NCBI RefSeq assembly: GCF_002358085.1
Contig: NZ_NTJD01000009.1
Span: forward strand, 92,734 to 156,733
Length of the DNA: 64,000 nucleotides
Direction of reading: 5' to 3'
DNA from: Pseudothioclava arenosa
Lineage (GTDB): Bacteria; Pseudomonadota; Alphaproteobacteria; Rhodobacterales; Rhodobacteraceae
Positions 7,362 to 15,457 of the stretch are shown here, piece after piece (position 1 is the first letter of the stretch; every line of letters begins with the position of its first letter). Below the pieces are notes generated by a model. The model ran no database searches and was not told where the DNA came from. It worked only from the letters and a program-made list of their open reading frames with translations. Position numbers and translations under genes: made by a program.

Positions 7362-8780
7362 CTAGAGCCTGCGCACCTGTGGGCGCCGCCAATGCGCCGC
7401 AGGCTCGATCATCAGCTCGGTCACCGCCCAGACCAGCGCATCCACCCGGTCGGGCGAGCCCTTGCCCTGATAGCCCTGCACCGTCATGCGGCACATCTGG
7501 TCCTCCAGCGCGCCCAGCCGCGCCGCGGCGAGGTGACAGATGCGGCCCTGTTCATAAAGCGCCGCCACCGGCTCGGCCCGCGCGCTCTTGCCACGCCCGG
7601 CCCGCAGCGCCTTGAAGGGCACCAGCGGGTCGATCTGGCGCAACACGGTCTCGATCAGGTCACCACCCTGGTTCACCTCGGCCACGAGACGCTCGGCGCC
7701 ATGGCGCTCCATCGCGGCGATCGCGGCATGGGCCCAATCGGTGGGCCGGCCCCGCGCCGAAGCGTCTTCGAGCACATAGGCGCGCCAGTCCTGCACCGGG
7801 CCGCGCGTGACCGCCCCGACCACGAGGATGCCGCATTCATCCGACCCGGCATGCGCCGTCACCGCCGGGTCCAGCGCCACAACGGTGCGATCAAGTTCCG
7901 GCAGGCTTTCGACCCGCGCGGCTTCAAGCTGCGCGCTCGTCCAGAGCGCCCCCTCGACATCCTCGAGCAGCATTCCGTCCAACTCCTGGCGACCAAGCCG
8001 CGTGCCGCCATAGCGCGCCTGCACCTCTTCCAGGAAACTCTCAGCCAGATAGGCACGGTTCGCCTCTGTGGGCGCGTGGGTCACCACCGTCGAGGGGTTG
8101 TTCAGGATCGTCTTGAGCACCCCCACATTGCGCGGCGTCGTGGTGATCACCTGCTGCGGATGATCGCCCAGCCGCAGCGCGAATTGCAGCATGTCCCAGG
8201 TGTCCTCGGCCTTCTTCCACTTGGCCAGTTCATCCACCCAGGCGGCATCGAATTGCGGCCCCCGCAGCCCTTCAGGTTCCGAGGCCGAAAACGCCGTCGC
8301 AGTCGCGCCATTCGGCCAGACCAACCGCCGCCGCGTCGCCTCCCACACCGGGCGGCGATCGGGCGGCGAGCAGGCCAGTATCCCGCTATCGCCGAAAATC
8401 ATCACCTCGCGAACCTGATCAAAGGTCTCGCCCACCAGTGCCATGCGTTTCGCCCTGCCGGGGTCGAGCGGGCGCGCACCCTCAACCATCGCGCGCACCC
8501 ACTCGGCCCCGGCCCGCGTCTTGCCCGCACCGCGCCCGCCCATCACGACCCAGCTCTTCCAGGCCCCGGCGGGCGGCAGCTGATGCGGCAGCGCCCAGAA
8601 CTCGAACAACCACGGCAGGGCCAGAAGCGAATTCTCATCCAGCCCCGCCAGAAACGCGTCAACATCCTCCGGCGTCGCGGAGGCAAGCCAGGCGGCGCCC
8701 GATCTCAGTTCGTGCGGCGTCGAAGTCGAGCGCATGATCCCGGACGACCCCGGCAGCATCTCTGCGGAGTTTTTCAACAC
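7362..8780 (-). CDS. GTA large terminase (g2 homologue)
   Basis: A 472-aa DNA-packaging motor ATPase/nuclease. Walker A is GGRGAGKT at residues 81-88 and Walker B is likely FDAAWVDELAKW near residue 180. The C-terminal nuclease domain begins around VVALDPAVTAHAGSDECGI, with a metal-binding Asp in LDP, and ends with the GSPDRVDALVWAVTELM motif. I keep a GTG start at 8780, which has AAAGGA upstream; ATGs at 8759 and 8735 are alternatives. The chosen start overlaps g1 by 122 nt. Confidence 0.93.
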   Translation of the reverse strand: MLKNSAEMLPGSSGIMRSTSTPHELRSGAAWLASATPEDVDAFLAGLDENSLLALPWLFEFWALPHQLPPAGAWKSWVVMGGRGAGKTRAGAEWVRAMVEGARPLDPGRAKRMALVGETFDQVREVMIFGDSGILACSPPDRRPVWEATRRRLVWPNGATATAFSASEPEGLRGPQFDAAWVDELAKWKKAEDTWDMLQFALRLGDHPQQVITTTPRNVGVLKTILNNPSTVVTHAPTEANRAYLAESFLEEVQARYGGTRLGRQELDGMLLEDVEGALWTSAQLEAARVESLPELDRTVVALDPAVTAHAGSDECGILVVGAVTRGPVQDWRAYVLEDASARGRPTDWAHAAIAAMERHGAERLVAEVNQGGDLIETVLRQIDPLVPFKALRAGRGKSARAEPVAALYEQGRICHLAAARLGALEDQMCRMTVQGYQGKGSPDRVDALVWAVTELMIEPAAHWRRPQVRRL

Positions 8781-8985
8781 GGTTCCTTTCTTCCATTGCC
8801 GTTGACAGGGCGGCCCGAAGCTCGCGCACGGCCTGACGCGCGGCCTTGGCCTCGCTCACATCCCCCTGTCGGATTTCCTTGAGCGCGGCCGTCAAATCCG
8901 CGACCGCGCCGTGAAACAGCTCTTCCGTTGCTTCCAGCGAGAGTGCCGAAAGCAGCCCTTCCTCCTGTGGGAAAGTACTATCCAT
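8659..8985 (-). CDS. GTA small terminase-like protein (g1 homologue)
   Basis: A 108-aa, mostly helical acidic protein at the first position of the cluster. In R. capsulatus g1 is reported to act as the small terminase that recruits DNA to the large subunit without strong sequence preference. The coiled-coil-like centre reads AARQAVRELRAALSTAMEERNRVEKLRRD. Its 3' end overlaps the g2 coding region by up to 122 nt in another frame. The upstream ribosome site is weak (GAGGCGGG), which may limit expression. Confidence 0.8.
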   Translation of the reverse strand: MDSTFPQEEGLLSALSLEATEELFHGAVADLTAALKEIRQGDVSEAKAARQAVRELRAALSTAMEERNRVEKLRRDAAGVVRDHALDFDAARTEIGRRLACLRDAGGC

Positions 8986-9087
8986 CTGTTCTGAACCCGC
9001 CTCTCATGCCGTTGTCCGCACGAGCGAAATGAAGAAGCGCCAACGGGTTTCCCCGCGGCGCTTGCCCACTTCTCCTAGCATGCCATA

Positions 9088-9116
9088 TATCTACCTTAGA
9101 GCGTTCACGATGTCAA
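9088..9116 (-). promoter_or_regulatory. Candidate promoter of the GTA cluster
   Basis: On the minus strand TTGACA (9116-9111) is followed by a 17-nt spacer and TAGATA (9093-9088). This is a consensus -35 box with a partial -10 box, at the right distance to start transcription near 9080. That would leave a leader of about 95 nt before g1. It lies between the mltG terminator and g1 in the only AT-rich stretch of the gap. Activator sites were not identified. Confidence 0.55.
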
Positions 9117-9148
9117 GTTCTAAATCCAAGGTTGTATTTTGCGAGATG

Positions 9149-9178
9149 AAAAACCCCGCGCGGAACGCGGGTTTTTTT
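9149..9178 (-). terminator. Intrinsic terminator after mltG
   Basis: CCCGCG (9155-9160) pairs with CGCGGG (9166-9171) around a CGGAA loop, flanked by A's on the left and a run of T's on the right, so it can act on both strands. On the minus strand it ends mltG transcription 26 nt after the stop and insulates it from the GTA promoter. Confidence 0.85.
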
Positions 9179-9203
9179 CAATGATTTCAAAGGCGCGCTG
9201 ACG

Positions 9204-10352
9204 TCACTGCTGCTGTTTTTCGATCGCACGCCATTTGGCGACGTTGCGATTATGCTCGGCCAGCGTCTCGGCAAAAGCATGCCCGCCCGAGCCATCGGCC
9301 ACGAAGAACAGGTACTGAGTCGCCTCCGGATGCATCGCCGCCTCGATCGAGGCCCGCCCCGGATTCGCGATCGGCGTCGGCGGCAGCCCGTCGATGACAT
9401 AGGTGTTGTAGGGCGTCTCGCGCTTCAGCTCGGACTGGCGCAGCCCGCGCTCCAGCACACCCTGCCCGTTCGTCACCCCGTAGATCACCGTCGGGTCGGT
9501 CTGCAGCTTCATACCCTGACGCAGCCGGTTGACGAAAACGCTCGCCACCTGCCCGCGCTCGTCCGGCACGCCGGTTTCCTTCTCGATGATCGAGGCCATC
9601 ACCAGCGCCTCTTCGGGCGTCTGATAGGGCAGATCGGCGTCGCGGCCCTCCCAGGCCTCGGCCAGGATCTTCGCCTGACGCGCGGCCATCTCATCCAGGA
9701 TCGACTGCCGCGTCGTGCCCTTCTCGATCGCATAGCTGTCGGGCGCAAGGCTTCCCTCGGGCGGAACCGCTGCGATCTCGCCCTCAAGCTCGGCAATCGC
9801 CTTCAGCCCCTCGACCACCTGCCAACTGGTCACACCCTCAGCCAGCGTGACGCGCAGCCGCAGGTCGCCCTTGTCGCGCGCCTTTGCCAGCGCCTCGGGC
9901 GCGGGCTCTTCGGCAAAGCGCCACTTCGCCACCTCGACATAATCGCGGCTCGCCGGGTCCAGCTCGCGCAGGACCGCATCATTCACGCGCACACCGATCC
10001 GCAGGTTCAGCTCATTGCCGCAGGTCGCCGGGCCACCGACGGTCAGCTGATCGACAATCTGCTCCATCGAGCTATGCGGCTCGATCAGATAGGAGCCGAA
10101 CTTCAGAAGATGCGCCTTTTTCGAGTAATCCGCCCCTGCCCGGAACAGGTATTCCGACGAGATCGCCCCGGCCTCCGTCAGCGCGCCGGCCACCTTGCCG
10201 ATGGTCGCGCCCTTGTCCACGCGGTAACAGATCGCCTCGGCCAAAGGCCCCGGCGCGCGATATTCCCGCTGCGCCCAGGCCAGCAAGCCGAAGGCCGCCA
10301 CCAGCAAGACAATCGCCAGCGTCAGAAAGGTCGAAACGATGTTACGCCACAT
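9204..10352 (-). CDS. mltG: Endolytic murein transglycosylase MltG
   Basis: A 382-aa inner-membrane lytic transglycosylase (YceG family) that cuts nascent peptidoglycan. An N-terminal membrane helix (residues about 5-27) is followed by a LysM-like region and the catalytic domain. The key motif is ASIIEKETGVPDERGQVASV, whose second Glu in EKE is the expected catalytic residue, then NRLRQGMKLQTDPTVIYG. The ATG overlaps the fabF stop (ATGA), the common fabF-mltG operon of Rhodobacteraceae. Confidence 0.96.
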   Translation of the reverse strand: MWRNIVSTFLTLAIVLLVAAFGLLAWAQREYRAPGPLAEAICYRVDKGATIGKVAGALTEAGAISSEYLFRAGADYSKKAHLLKFGSYLIEPHSSMEQIVDQLTVGGPATCGNELNLRIGVRVNDAVLRELDPASRDYVEVAKWRFAEEPAPEALAKARDKGDLRLRVTLAEGVTSWQVVEGLKAIAELEGEIAAVPPEGSLAPDSYAIEKGTTRQSILDEMAARQAKILAEAWEGRDADLPYQTPEEALVMASIIEKETGVPDERGQVASVFVNRLRQGMKLQTDPTVIYGVTNGQGVLERGLRQSELKRETPYNTYVIDGLPPTPIANPGRASIEAAMHPEATQYLFFVADGSGGHAFAETLAEHNRNVAKWRAIEKQQQ

Positions 10353-11614
10353 CAGTCGGTGACCTTGCCCATCACCAGCGAGGCATTGGTGCCGCCAAAG
10401 CCGAAGGAGTTCGACAGCGCGATGTTGATCTCACGCTTGCGCGCGGCATTCGGCGCAAGGTCGAGCTTGGGCTGCACCGCCGGATTGTCGAGGTTCAGCG
10501 TCGGCGGCGCAATCTGGTCACGGATCGCGAGGATGCAGAAGATCGCCTCCACCGCGCCCGCAGCCCCCAGAAGGTGGCCGATCGAGGATTTGGTCGACGA
10601 CATCGTGGCCTTCGCCGCCGCATTGCCCATCAGCCGCTCCACCGCGCCCAGCTCGATCGTATCGGCCATGGTCGAGGTGCCATGCGCGTTGATGTAATCC
10701 ACCGCATCCGGCGTGATCCCCGCGCGCTTCAGCGCCGCCTGCATCGAGCGGAACCCGCCATCGCCATCCTCGGCCGGCGCCGTGATGTGATAGGCATCGC
10801 CCGACAGGCCATAACCCAGAACCTCGGCATAGATCTTGGCGCCGCGCGCCTTGGCGTGCTCGTATTCCTCCAGCACGACAACACCCGCGCCCTCGCCCAT
10901 CACGAACCCGTCGCGATCCTCGTCATAGGGGCGCGAAGCCTTGGTCGGCTCGTCCGCGCGCTTGGTCGAAAGCGCCTTGCAGGCGTTGAAGCCTGCGATC
11001 CCGATTTCCGAGATCGGGCTTTCCGCGCCGCCCGCCAGCATCACGTCGGCATCGCCCCACTGGATCAGCCGCGCCGCATCGCCAATCGCATGCGCACCAG
11101 TCGAGCAGGCCGTCACCACCGCGTGGTTCGGCCCCTTGAAACCATAGCGGATCGAGACCTGGCCCGAGATCAGGTTGATCAGCGACCCCGGGATAAAGAA
11201 GGGCGAGACACGCTTGGGCCCGCGTTCCTTGATCAGAACGGCCGTTTCCGCGATCGTCGAAAGACCGCCGATCCCCGAGCCGATCATCACGCCCGTGCGC
11301 AGACGGCTTTCCTCGTCCTCGGGCATCCAGCCCGCATCGCGCACCGCCTGATCGGCCGCGGCCATCCCGTAGAGGATAAAATCATCGACCTTGCGGCGCT
11401 CTTTCGGCTCCATCCAGTCGTCGGGGTTGAACGTCCCGTCCGAGCCATCCCCAACCGGGATCTCGCAGGCGTATTTCGTGGTCACGTTCGACGCATCGAA
11501 CCGCGTGATCGGCCCGGCGCCGGACTGCCCTGCCAGCAACCGCTTCCAGGTTTCCTCGACACCGCACGCAAGCGGCGTAACCATACCGAGACCCGTGACA
11601 ACAACGCGACGCAT
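10352..11614 (-). CDS. fabF: 3-oxoacyl-ACP synthase II (FabF)
   Basis: A 420-aa condensing enzyme of fatty-acid elongation. The Cys-His-His triad is seen in VVTACSTGAHAI (Cys), NAHGTSTMADTIELG (His) and KSSIGHLLGAAGA (His). It starts MRRVVVTGLGMVTPLACGVEETW, full length for the family. It overlaps mltG by 4 nt downstream; upstream, thpR lies between it and acpP. Confidence 0.98.
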   Translation of the reverse strand: MRRVVVTGLGMVTPLACGVEETWKRLLAGQSGAGPITRFDASNVTTKYACEIPVGDGSDGTFNPDDWMEPKERRKVDDFILYGMAAADQAVRDAGWMPEDEESRLRTGVMIGSGIGGLSTIAETAVLIKERGPKRVSPFFIPGSLINLISGQVSIRYGFKGPNHAVVTACSTGAHAIGDAARLIQWGDADVMLAGGAESPISEIGIAGFNACKALSTKRADEPTKASRPYDEDRDGFVMGEGAGVVVLEEYEHAKARGAKIYAEVLGYGLSGDAYHITAPAEDGDGGFRSMQAALKRAGITPDAVDYINAHGTSTMADTIELGAVERLMGNAAAKATMSSTKSSIGHLLGAAGAVEAIFCILAIRDQIAPPTLNLDNPAVQPKLDLAPNAARKREINIALSNSFGFGGTNASLVMGKVTD

Positions 11615-11744
11615 GCTTTACCTCGTCAGTGAAAACAATCCCTGCTCTGATACACGCCCGCGCGCGGCCACGCAACGCATTGGCGACGTTTGCACCCGCG
11701 CCGGGCGGCGCGCTGCCTAAGCGTTCAGCACAGACGCGCGCCGA

Positions 11745-12299
11745 TTACCCCAGCGGATAGTGTGACAGCGCGGTGTAGCGCGCGCCCTCGGGGCGCAACT
11801 CCGAGGCATAAAGCGTAGCGCCCTCGGCCGTCATTCCGGGCAGCGGCGCCTCAGCCTGCGCCTGCCCGCGCGCCTCGAGCCACTGCGCGAGGCGGCAGGC
11901 CTCACCGGGCTCCATCCGCGCGCGAAACCGCGCCAGCGTGACATGCGGGCGAAACCGGCGCCGCTCCAGTGCGATCTCGGCCCGCCGCGCCGCCTGCGCC
12001 ACAGCGCGCTGCAGCGCGACCAGTTCGGGCACCGGCTCCACCGCTAGCGCCAAAAGCCGCGGGTGCTCCGGATCGAACAACTCAAGCCCGCCAAAGCGCA
12101 GCGCGGGCGCCGGCAGGTGAATATCCGCCAGCCCCTCGTGCAGCGCCTCGATCTGCCATGGTTCCAGATCGTCAAGAAAGGCCAGCGTCAGGTGCAGCGA
12201 CTCGCGCGGCACCACCCGCCCGATAGGCAGGCCCTCCTGCAAGTGCTCGACCGCATCAAGCACCAGCTCCGACAGCCCGATTCCGACGAAACAGCGCAT
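11745..12299 (-). CDS. thpR: RNA 2',3'-cyclic phosphodiesterase / 2'-5' RNA ligase family (ThpR)
   Basis: A 184-aa 2H-phosphoesterase. The two catalytic motifs are HLTLAFL near residue 36 and HVTLARF near residue 118, each with the HxTL signature. Members hydrolyse 2',3'-cyclic phosphate ends of RNA and may ligate tRNA halves in vitro. It starts MRCFVGIGLSELVLDAVEHLQ. It is inserted between acpP and fabF, where most proteobacteria have nothing, and is separated from acpP by a terminator. Confidence 0.92.
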   Translation of the reverse strand: MRCFVGIGLSELVLDAVEHLQEGLPIGRVVPRESLHLTLAFLDDLEPWQIEALHEGLADIHLPAPALRFGGLELFDPEHPRLLALAVEPVPELVALQRAVAQAARRAEIALERRRFRPHVTLARFRARMEPGEACRLAQWLEARGQAQAEAPLPGMTAEGATLYASELRPEGARYTALSHYPLG

Positions 12300-12319
12300 C
12301 CCGCCCCCCGAAACGAAAA

Positions 12320-12345
12320 GCGGCGCCCCAAGGGGACGCCGCCTG
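12320..12345 (-). terminator. Intrinsic terminator after acpP
   Basis: On the minus strand GCGGCGTCCCC pairs with GGGGCGCCGC around a short loop (12320-12341), followed by TTTTCGTTT toward lower coordinates. It lies 20-45 nt after the acpP stop, just before thpR, and would make acpP mRNA monocistronic, as expected for this very abundant protein. Confidence 0.8.
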
Positions 12346-12365
12346 CATTCTCAGATCCGAAGGGA

Positions 12366-12599
12366 TCAGGACGCTTCGGTGATGAACTTCACCGCGTCGC
12401 CGAAGGTCTGGATGGTTTCGGCGGCGTCATCCGGGATCTCGATGCCGAATTCTTCTTCGAAGGCCATGACCAGCTCGACGGTGTCGAGGCTGTCGGCGCC
12501 CAGGTCGTCGATGAACGAGGCGGTTTCGGTGACCTTGTCCTCTTCCACGCCCAGATGCTCAACGACGATCTTCTTCACGCGATCAGCGATATCGCTCAT
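12366..12599 (-). CDS. acpP: Acyl carrier protein
   Basis: A 77-aa acidic carrier for growing acyl chains. The phosphopantetheine attachment Ser is in [19 protein letters not shown]. The whole sequence, starting [20 protein letters not shown], is canonical. It has its own candidate promoter and a terminator on either side of the gene, separating it from fabG and thpR. Confidence 0.99.
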   Translation of the reverse strand: MSDIADRVKKIVVEHLGVEEDKVTETASFIDDLGADSLDTVELVMAFEEEFGIEIPDDAAETIQTFGDAVKFITEAS

Positions 12600-12637
12600 G
12601 TTCGTTCCTCAATCTCGCGGACCCTTGGGCCCTGTCT

Positions 12638-12666
12638 GATATCCTTGCTCGTTCCGAGCGGTTCAA
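12638..12666 (-). promoter_or_regulatory. Candidate promoter of acpP
   Basis: On the minus strand TTGAAC (12666-12661), a 17-nt spacer and GATATC (12643-12638) precede the acpP ATG by about 40 nt. The -35 is good and the -10 is a partial match. The rest of the 202-nt acpP-fabG gap (12600-12801) shows no further gene. Confidence 0.4.
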
Positions 12667-12801
12667 GCGCCCCGCTTGCGCAAGGCCGCCGGCAGGCGGG
12701 TCCTCCCCCGGCCGTCCAGCCCGCTTCTAGCACAGTCTTGCCCGATGGCAACACGCTTTTCGCGCCTTTTGAAGCGGCCTCTGGACGCAGGGGAAGCCGG
12801 C

Positions 12802-13545
12802 TCAGATCATCGCCATCCCGCCGTTCACGTGAAGCGTTGCGCCAGTGACATAGCTCGCTTCCGGACTGGCCAGATAGAGCACCGCAGCCGCGATTTCCTC
12901 GGGGCTGCCCATGCGGCCCGCGGGGATCTGCTTGAGGATATTCCCCTTCTGCTCGTCATTGAGCTTGTCGGTCATCGCGGTGGCGATGAAGCCCGGCGCG
13001 ACGCAGTTCACGGTGATGCCACGGCTCGCGACCTCGGTCGCCAGCGACTTCGACATCCCCACCAGCCCCGCCTTGGCAGCGGCATAGTTGCCCTGGCCCG
13101 GGTTACCCGTCGCGCCCACCACCGAGGTGATGTTGACGATACGGCCCCAGCGCGCCTTCATCATGCCGCGCAGCACGCCCCGCATCAGCCGGAAAGACGC
13201 CGTGAGGTTCACGTCGATCACCGATTGCCACTCGTCATCCGACATCCGCATGAACAGGTTGTCGCGCGTGATCCCGGCGTTGTTCACCAGAATATCGAGC
13301 CCGCCCATAGCGGCAGCAGCGGCTTTCGGCAGCGCCTCGACCGACTCCGGATCCGACAGGTTCGCCGGGCAGACGAAAGCCCGCTCGCCCAACTCGGCCG
13401 CCAGCGCCTCCAACGGCTCCACCCGCGTCCCCGAGAGCGCAACATTCGCCCCCGCCGCGTGCAGCGCCTTGGCAACCTCGGCACCAATCCCCCCCGAAGC
13501 GCCCGTCACCAGCGCCGATTTCCCAGTCAGATCGAACATGACCAC
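12802..13545 (-). CDS. fabG: 3-oxoacyl-ACP reductase (FabG)
   Basis: A 247-aa short-chain dehydrogenase that reduces 3-oxoacyl-ACP with NADPH. The TGASGGIG cofactor motif is at residues 14-21, NNAG near 86, the catalytic Ser in ITSVVGATG, and the YxxxK pair in GNYAAAKAG. The C terminus HVNGGMAMI is typical. It is followed by acpP, and upstream lies a divergently read DUF2726-like gene. Confidence 0.98.
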   Translation of the reverse strand: MVMFDLTGKSALVTGASGGIGAEVAKALHAAGANVALSGTRVEPLEALAAELGERAFVCPANLSDPESVEALPKAAAAAMGGLDILVNNAGITRDNLFMRMSDDEWQSVIDVNLTASFRLMRGVLRGMMKARWGRIVNITSVVGATGNPGQGNYAAAKAGLVGMSKSLATEVASRGITVNCVAPGFIATAMTDKLNDEQKGNILKQIPAGRMGSPEEIAAAVLYLASPEASYVTGATLHVNGGMAMI

Positions 13546-13697
13546 TCCTTCACCTCTTCCCGGACGTCATAGCAACGAAGTCTCTCCGCCGCCAGCCTTT
13601 GAAGAGCCGAGGTACGATTGCCGCCCTCAACGGTGACTTGAAGATTCCAGCGATCCGCCGGAAACTGGCGGCATTTCAAAACTGATTTGGTGCGCGA

Positions 13698-14360
13698 ATG
13701 GATTTCCCTGGAATGGATAATGTGATGCGGACGCTCAGCCTGGCGTTCGCAGCCGTCGTAGCAATCGGCTTCATCAGACTTCTCGCTGAAATCGGTATCA
13801 AATCCATCAAGCGCCGCCGCCGATCCCACGTCTCTTCAACCCGAAGCACGCCATTCGTCCCTAAAGCCCTGAAATCCCCCGACCACCTGCAGCTTGTAGC
13901 AGAGGCCGCGTTTCAACGCGTGCCGCTCCTGAACAAATCCGAGGCACGGCTGCTTCCGATCCTCGAAAAGCTTGTTCGCGAACTCGGGCAAGGGCATCGC
14001 CTGCTGATCCAGGTTGCTTTGGGCGAACTGCTTTGTGCGGCCAACGCAGATGGCAAGCCCAATTACGGGCTTGAAGCGAACCGGGCGATCAACGCCAAAC
14101 GGCTCGATTTCGCGATCATCGACCGTCGCGGCCTCATGGTGGCGGCTATCGAATATCAGGGCAGCGGCCATCACCTGAATTCCAACGCCTTCATGCGCGA
14201 TGCCGTCAAGCGCGAGGCGCTGCGCAAGGCCGGTATCACACTGATCGAACTGCCGCCCGATGCCGATGAGGCGCTGATCCGCGACAGGCTGAACTCTGTC
14301 GCGGATCTTCCGCTCGCGGCCTCGTTGCGTCGCGAGCCGCCTTTGTCACGCGAAAGCTGA
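13698..14360 (+). CDS. Membrane-anchored DUF2726-like protein
   Basis: A 220-aa protein with one N-terminal membrane helix (residues 9-30) and a basic RRRR stretch facing the cytoplasm. The C-terminal half resembles DUF2726, a domain related to restriction-endonuclease-like folds: KRLDFAIIDRRGLMVAAIEYQGSGH, then a KREALRKAGITLIELPPD pattern close to the E-x-Q/K type core. The true function is unknown. It is read against the flanking fab genes and its stop is 5 nt from the fabD stop. ATG at 13713 is an alternative start. Confidence 0.75.
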   Translation: MDFPGMDNVMRTLSLAFAAVVAIGFIRLLAEIGIKSIKRRRRSHVSSTRSTPFVPKALKSPDHLQLVAEAAFQRVPLLNKSEARLLPILEKLVRELGQGHRLLIQVALGELLCAANADGKPNYGLEANRAINAKRLDFAIIDRRGLMVAAIEYQGSGHHLNSNAFMRDAVKREALRKAGITLIELPPDADEALIRDRLNSVADLPLAASLRREPPLSRES

Positions 14361-14365
14361 GGGCC

Positions 14366-15307
14366 TCAGCCTTTCAGCTTGGCGATGTCTTCGGGGGTGC
14401 CGATATTGGCCTGCGCAGTTTCCTTGGCGATGCGTTTGATCATCCCCGAGAGCGCCTTGCCCGCGCCGATTTCCCAGAATTCGGTGACGCCCTGGCCGAC
14501 CATCCACTCGACCGACTCGCGCCAGCGCACCGAGCCGGTGACCTGCTCGACCAGCAGCTGACGGATCAGCTCGGGGTCGGAAACGGCTTCGGCGCGCACG
14601 TTGGCCACGACCGGTACCACCGGCGCGTTGATCTGCGTGCCCGCCAGCGCCTCGGCCATGGCGTCGGCCGCAGGCTGCATCAGCGCGCAATGGAAGGGTG
14701 CGGAGACCGGCAGCATCACCGCGCGCTTCGCGCCCGCCGCCTTGGCGATTTCCACCGCGCGTTCGACCGCCGCCTTGTGTCCCGAAACCACCACCTGCGC
14801 GGGGTCATTGTCATTCGCGGCCTGGCAGACCTCATTGCCGGGCCCGGCAGCCGCGGCCTCGCCCGCGATGCGGGTCGCGTCATCAAAGCCCAGACCCAGC
14901 AGCGCCGCCATCGCGCCGACGCCCACCGGCACCGCCGATTGCATCGCCGCACCGCGGATGCGCAGCAGCTTGGCCGCATCGGTCACGCTCAGCGCGCCCG
15001 CCGCGCAAAGCGCCGAATATTCGCCCAGCGAATGGCCCGCCACGAAAGCCGCATCCCCAACCGAGAAACCCTCGGCCTCCAGCGCGCGCAGCGCCGCGAT
15101 CGAGGTCGCCATCAGCGCGGGCTGGGCATTCGCCGTCAGCGTCAGCTCGGCGATGTCGCCCTCCCAGATCAGGCTCGACAGGCTTTCGCCCAGAGCCGCG
15201 TCAACCTCGTCGAAAACCGCCTTGGCTGCCGGATAGGCCTCGGCCAGCGCCTTGCCCATTCCGATCGTCTGCGCGCCCTGACCGGGGAATACGAATGCAC
15301 GGGTCAT
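14366..15307 (-). CDS. fabD: Malonyl-CoA:ACP transacylase (FabD)
   Basis: A 313-aa transacylase that loads malonate on ACP. It starts TRAFVFPGQGAQTIGMGKAL; the active-site Ser is in VAGHSLGEYSAL near residue 92 and the partner His is in SAPFHCALM near residue 205. Full length. It is on the same strand as fabG but separated by the divergent DUF2726-like gene. Confidence 0.98.
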   Translation of the reverse strand: MTRAFVFPGQGAQTIGMGKALAEAYPAAKAVFDEVDAALGESLSSLIWEGDIAELTLTANAQPALMATSIAALRALEAEGFSVGDAAFVAGHSLGEYSALCAAGALSVTDAAKLLRIRGAAMQSAVPVGVGAMAALLGLGFDDATRIAGEAAAAGPGNEVCQAANDNDPAQVVVSGHKAAVERAVEIAKAAGAKRAVMLPVSAPFHCALMQPAADAMAEALAGTQINAPVVPVVANVRAEAVSDPELIRQLLVEQVTGSVRWRESVEWMVGQGVTEFWEIGAGKALSGMIKRIAKETAQANIGTPEDIAKLKG

Positions 15308-15412
15308 GCCACCCTCCTCTGATGTCGCTTGACGCCGGGTCTAGCGCGCGCAGGCGCCTGACACAATATCTTGGGCCGCCCGGTGCCCGGAATTCAACGC
15401 CGCAGCGCAACG

Positions 15413-15437
15413 AAAAAGGGCGCCCGAAGGCGCCCTT
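15413..15437 (-). terminator. Intrinsic terminator after glnA
   Basis: On the minus strand AAGGGCGCC and GGCGCCCTT form a GC-rich stem with a short TTCG-type loop, followed by TTTTTCGTT. It lies about 21 nt after the glnA stop and closes the glnB-glnA operon. Confidence 0.85.
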
Positions 15438-15457
15438 TCCCGTAACTACCGTGCTGA

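Noticed and set aside
5928..8882. A 984-codon plus-strand open frame opposite the GTA portal and terminase genes
   Set aside because: Composition (His, Arg, Pro rich) is that of an antisense frame in GC-rich DNA, and the minus strand carries conserved terminase and portal motifs.
9181..9203. Prophage attachment site at the right edge of the GTA cluster
   Set aside because: No tRNA, direct repeat or integrase is near; the boundary is an ordinary terminator after mltG, as expected for a vertically inherited GTA.
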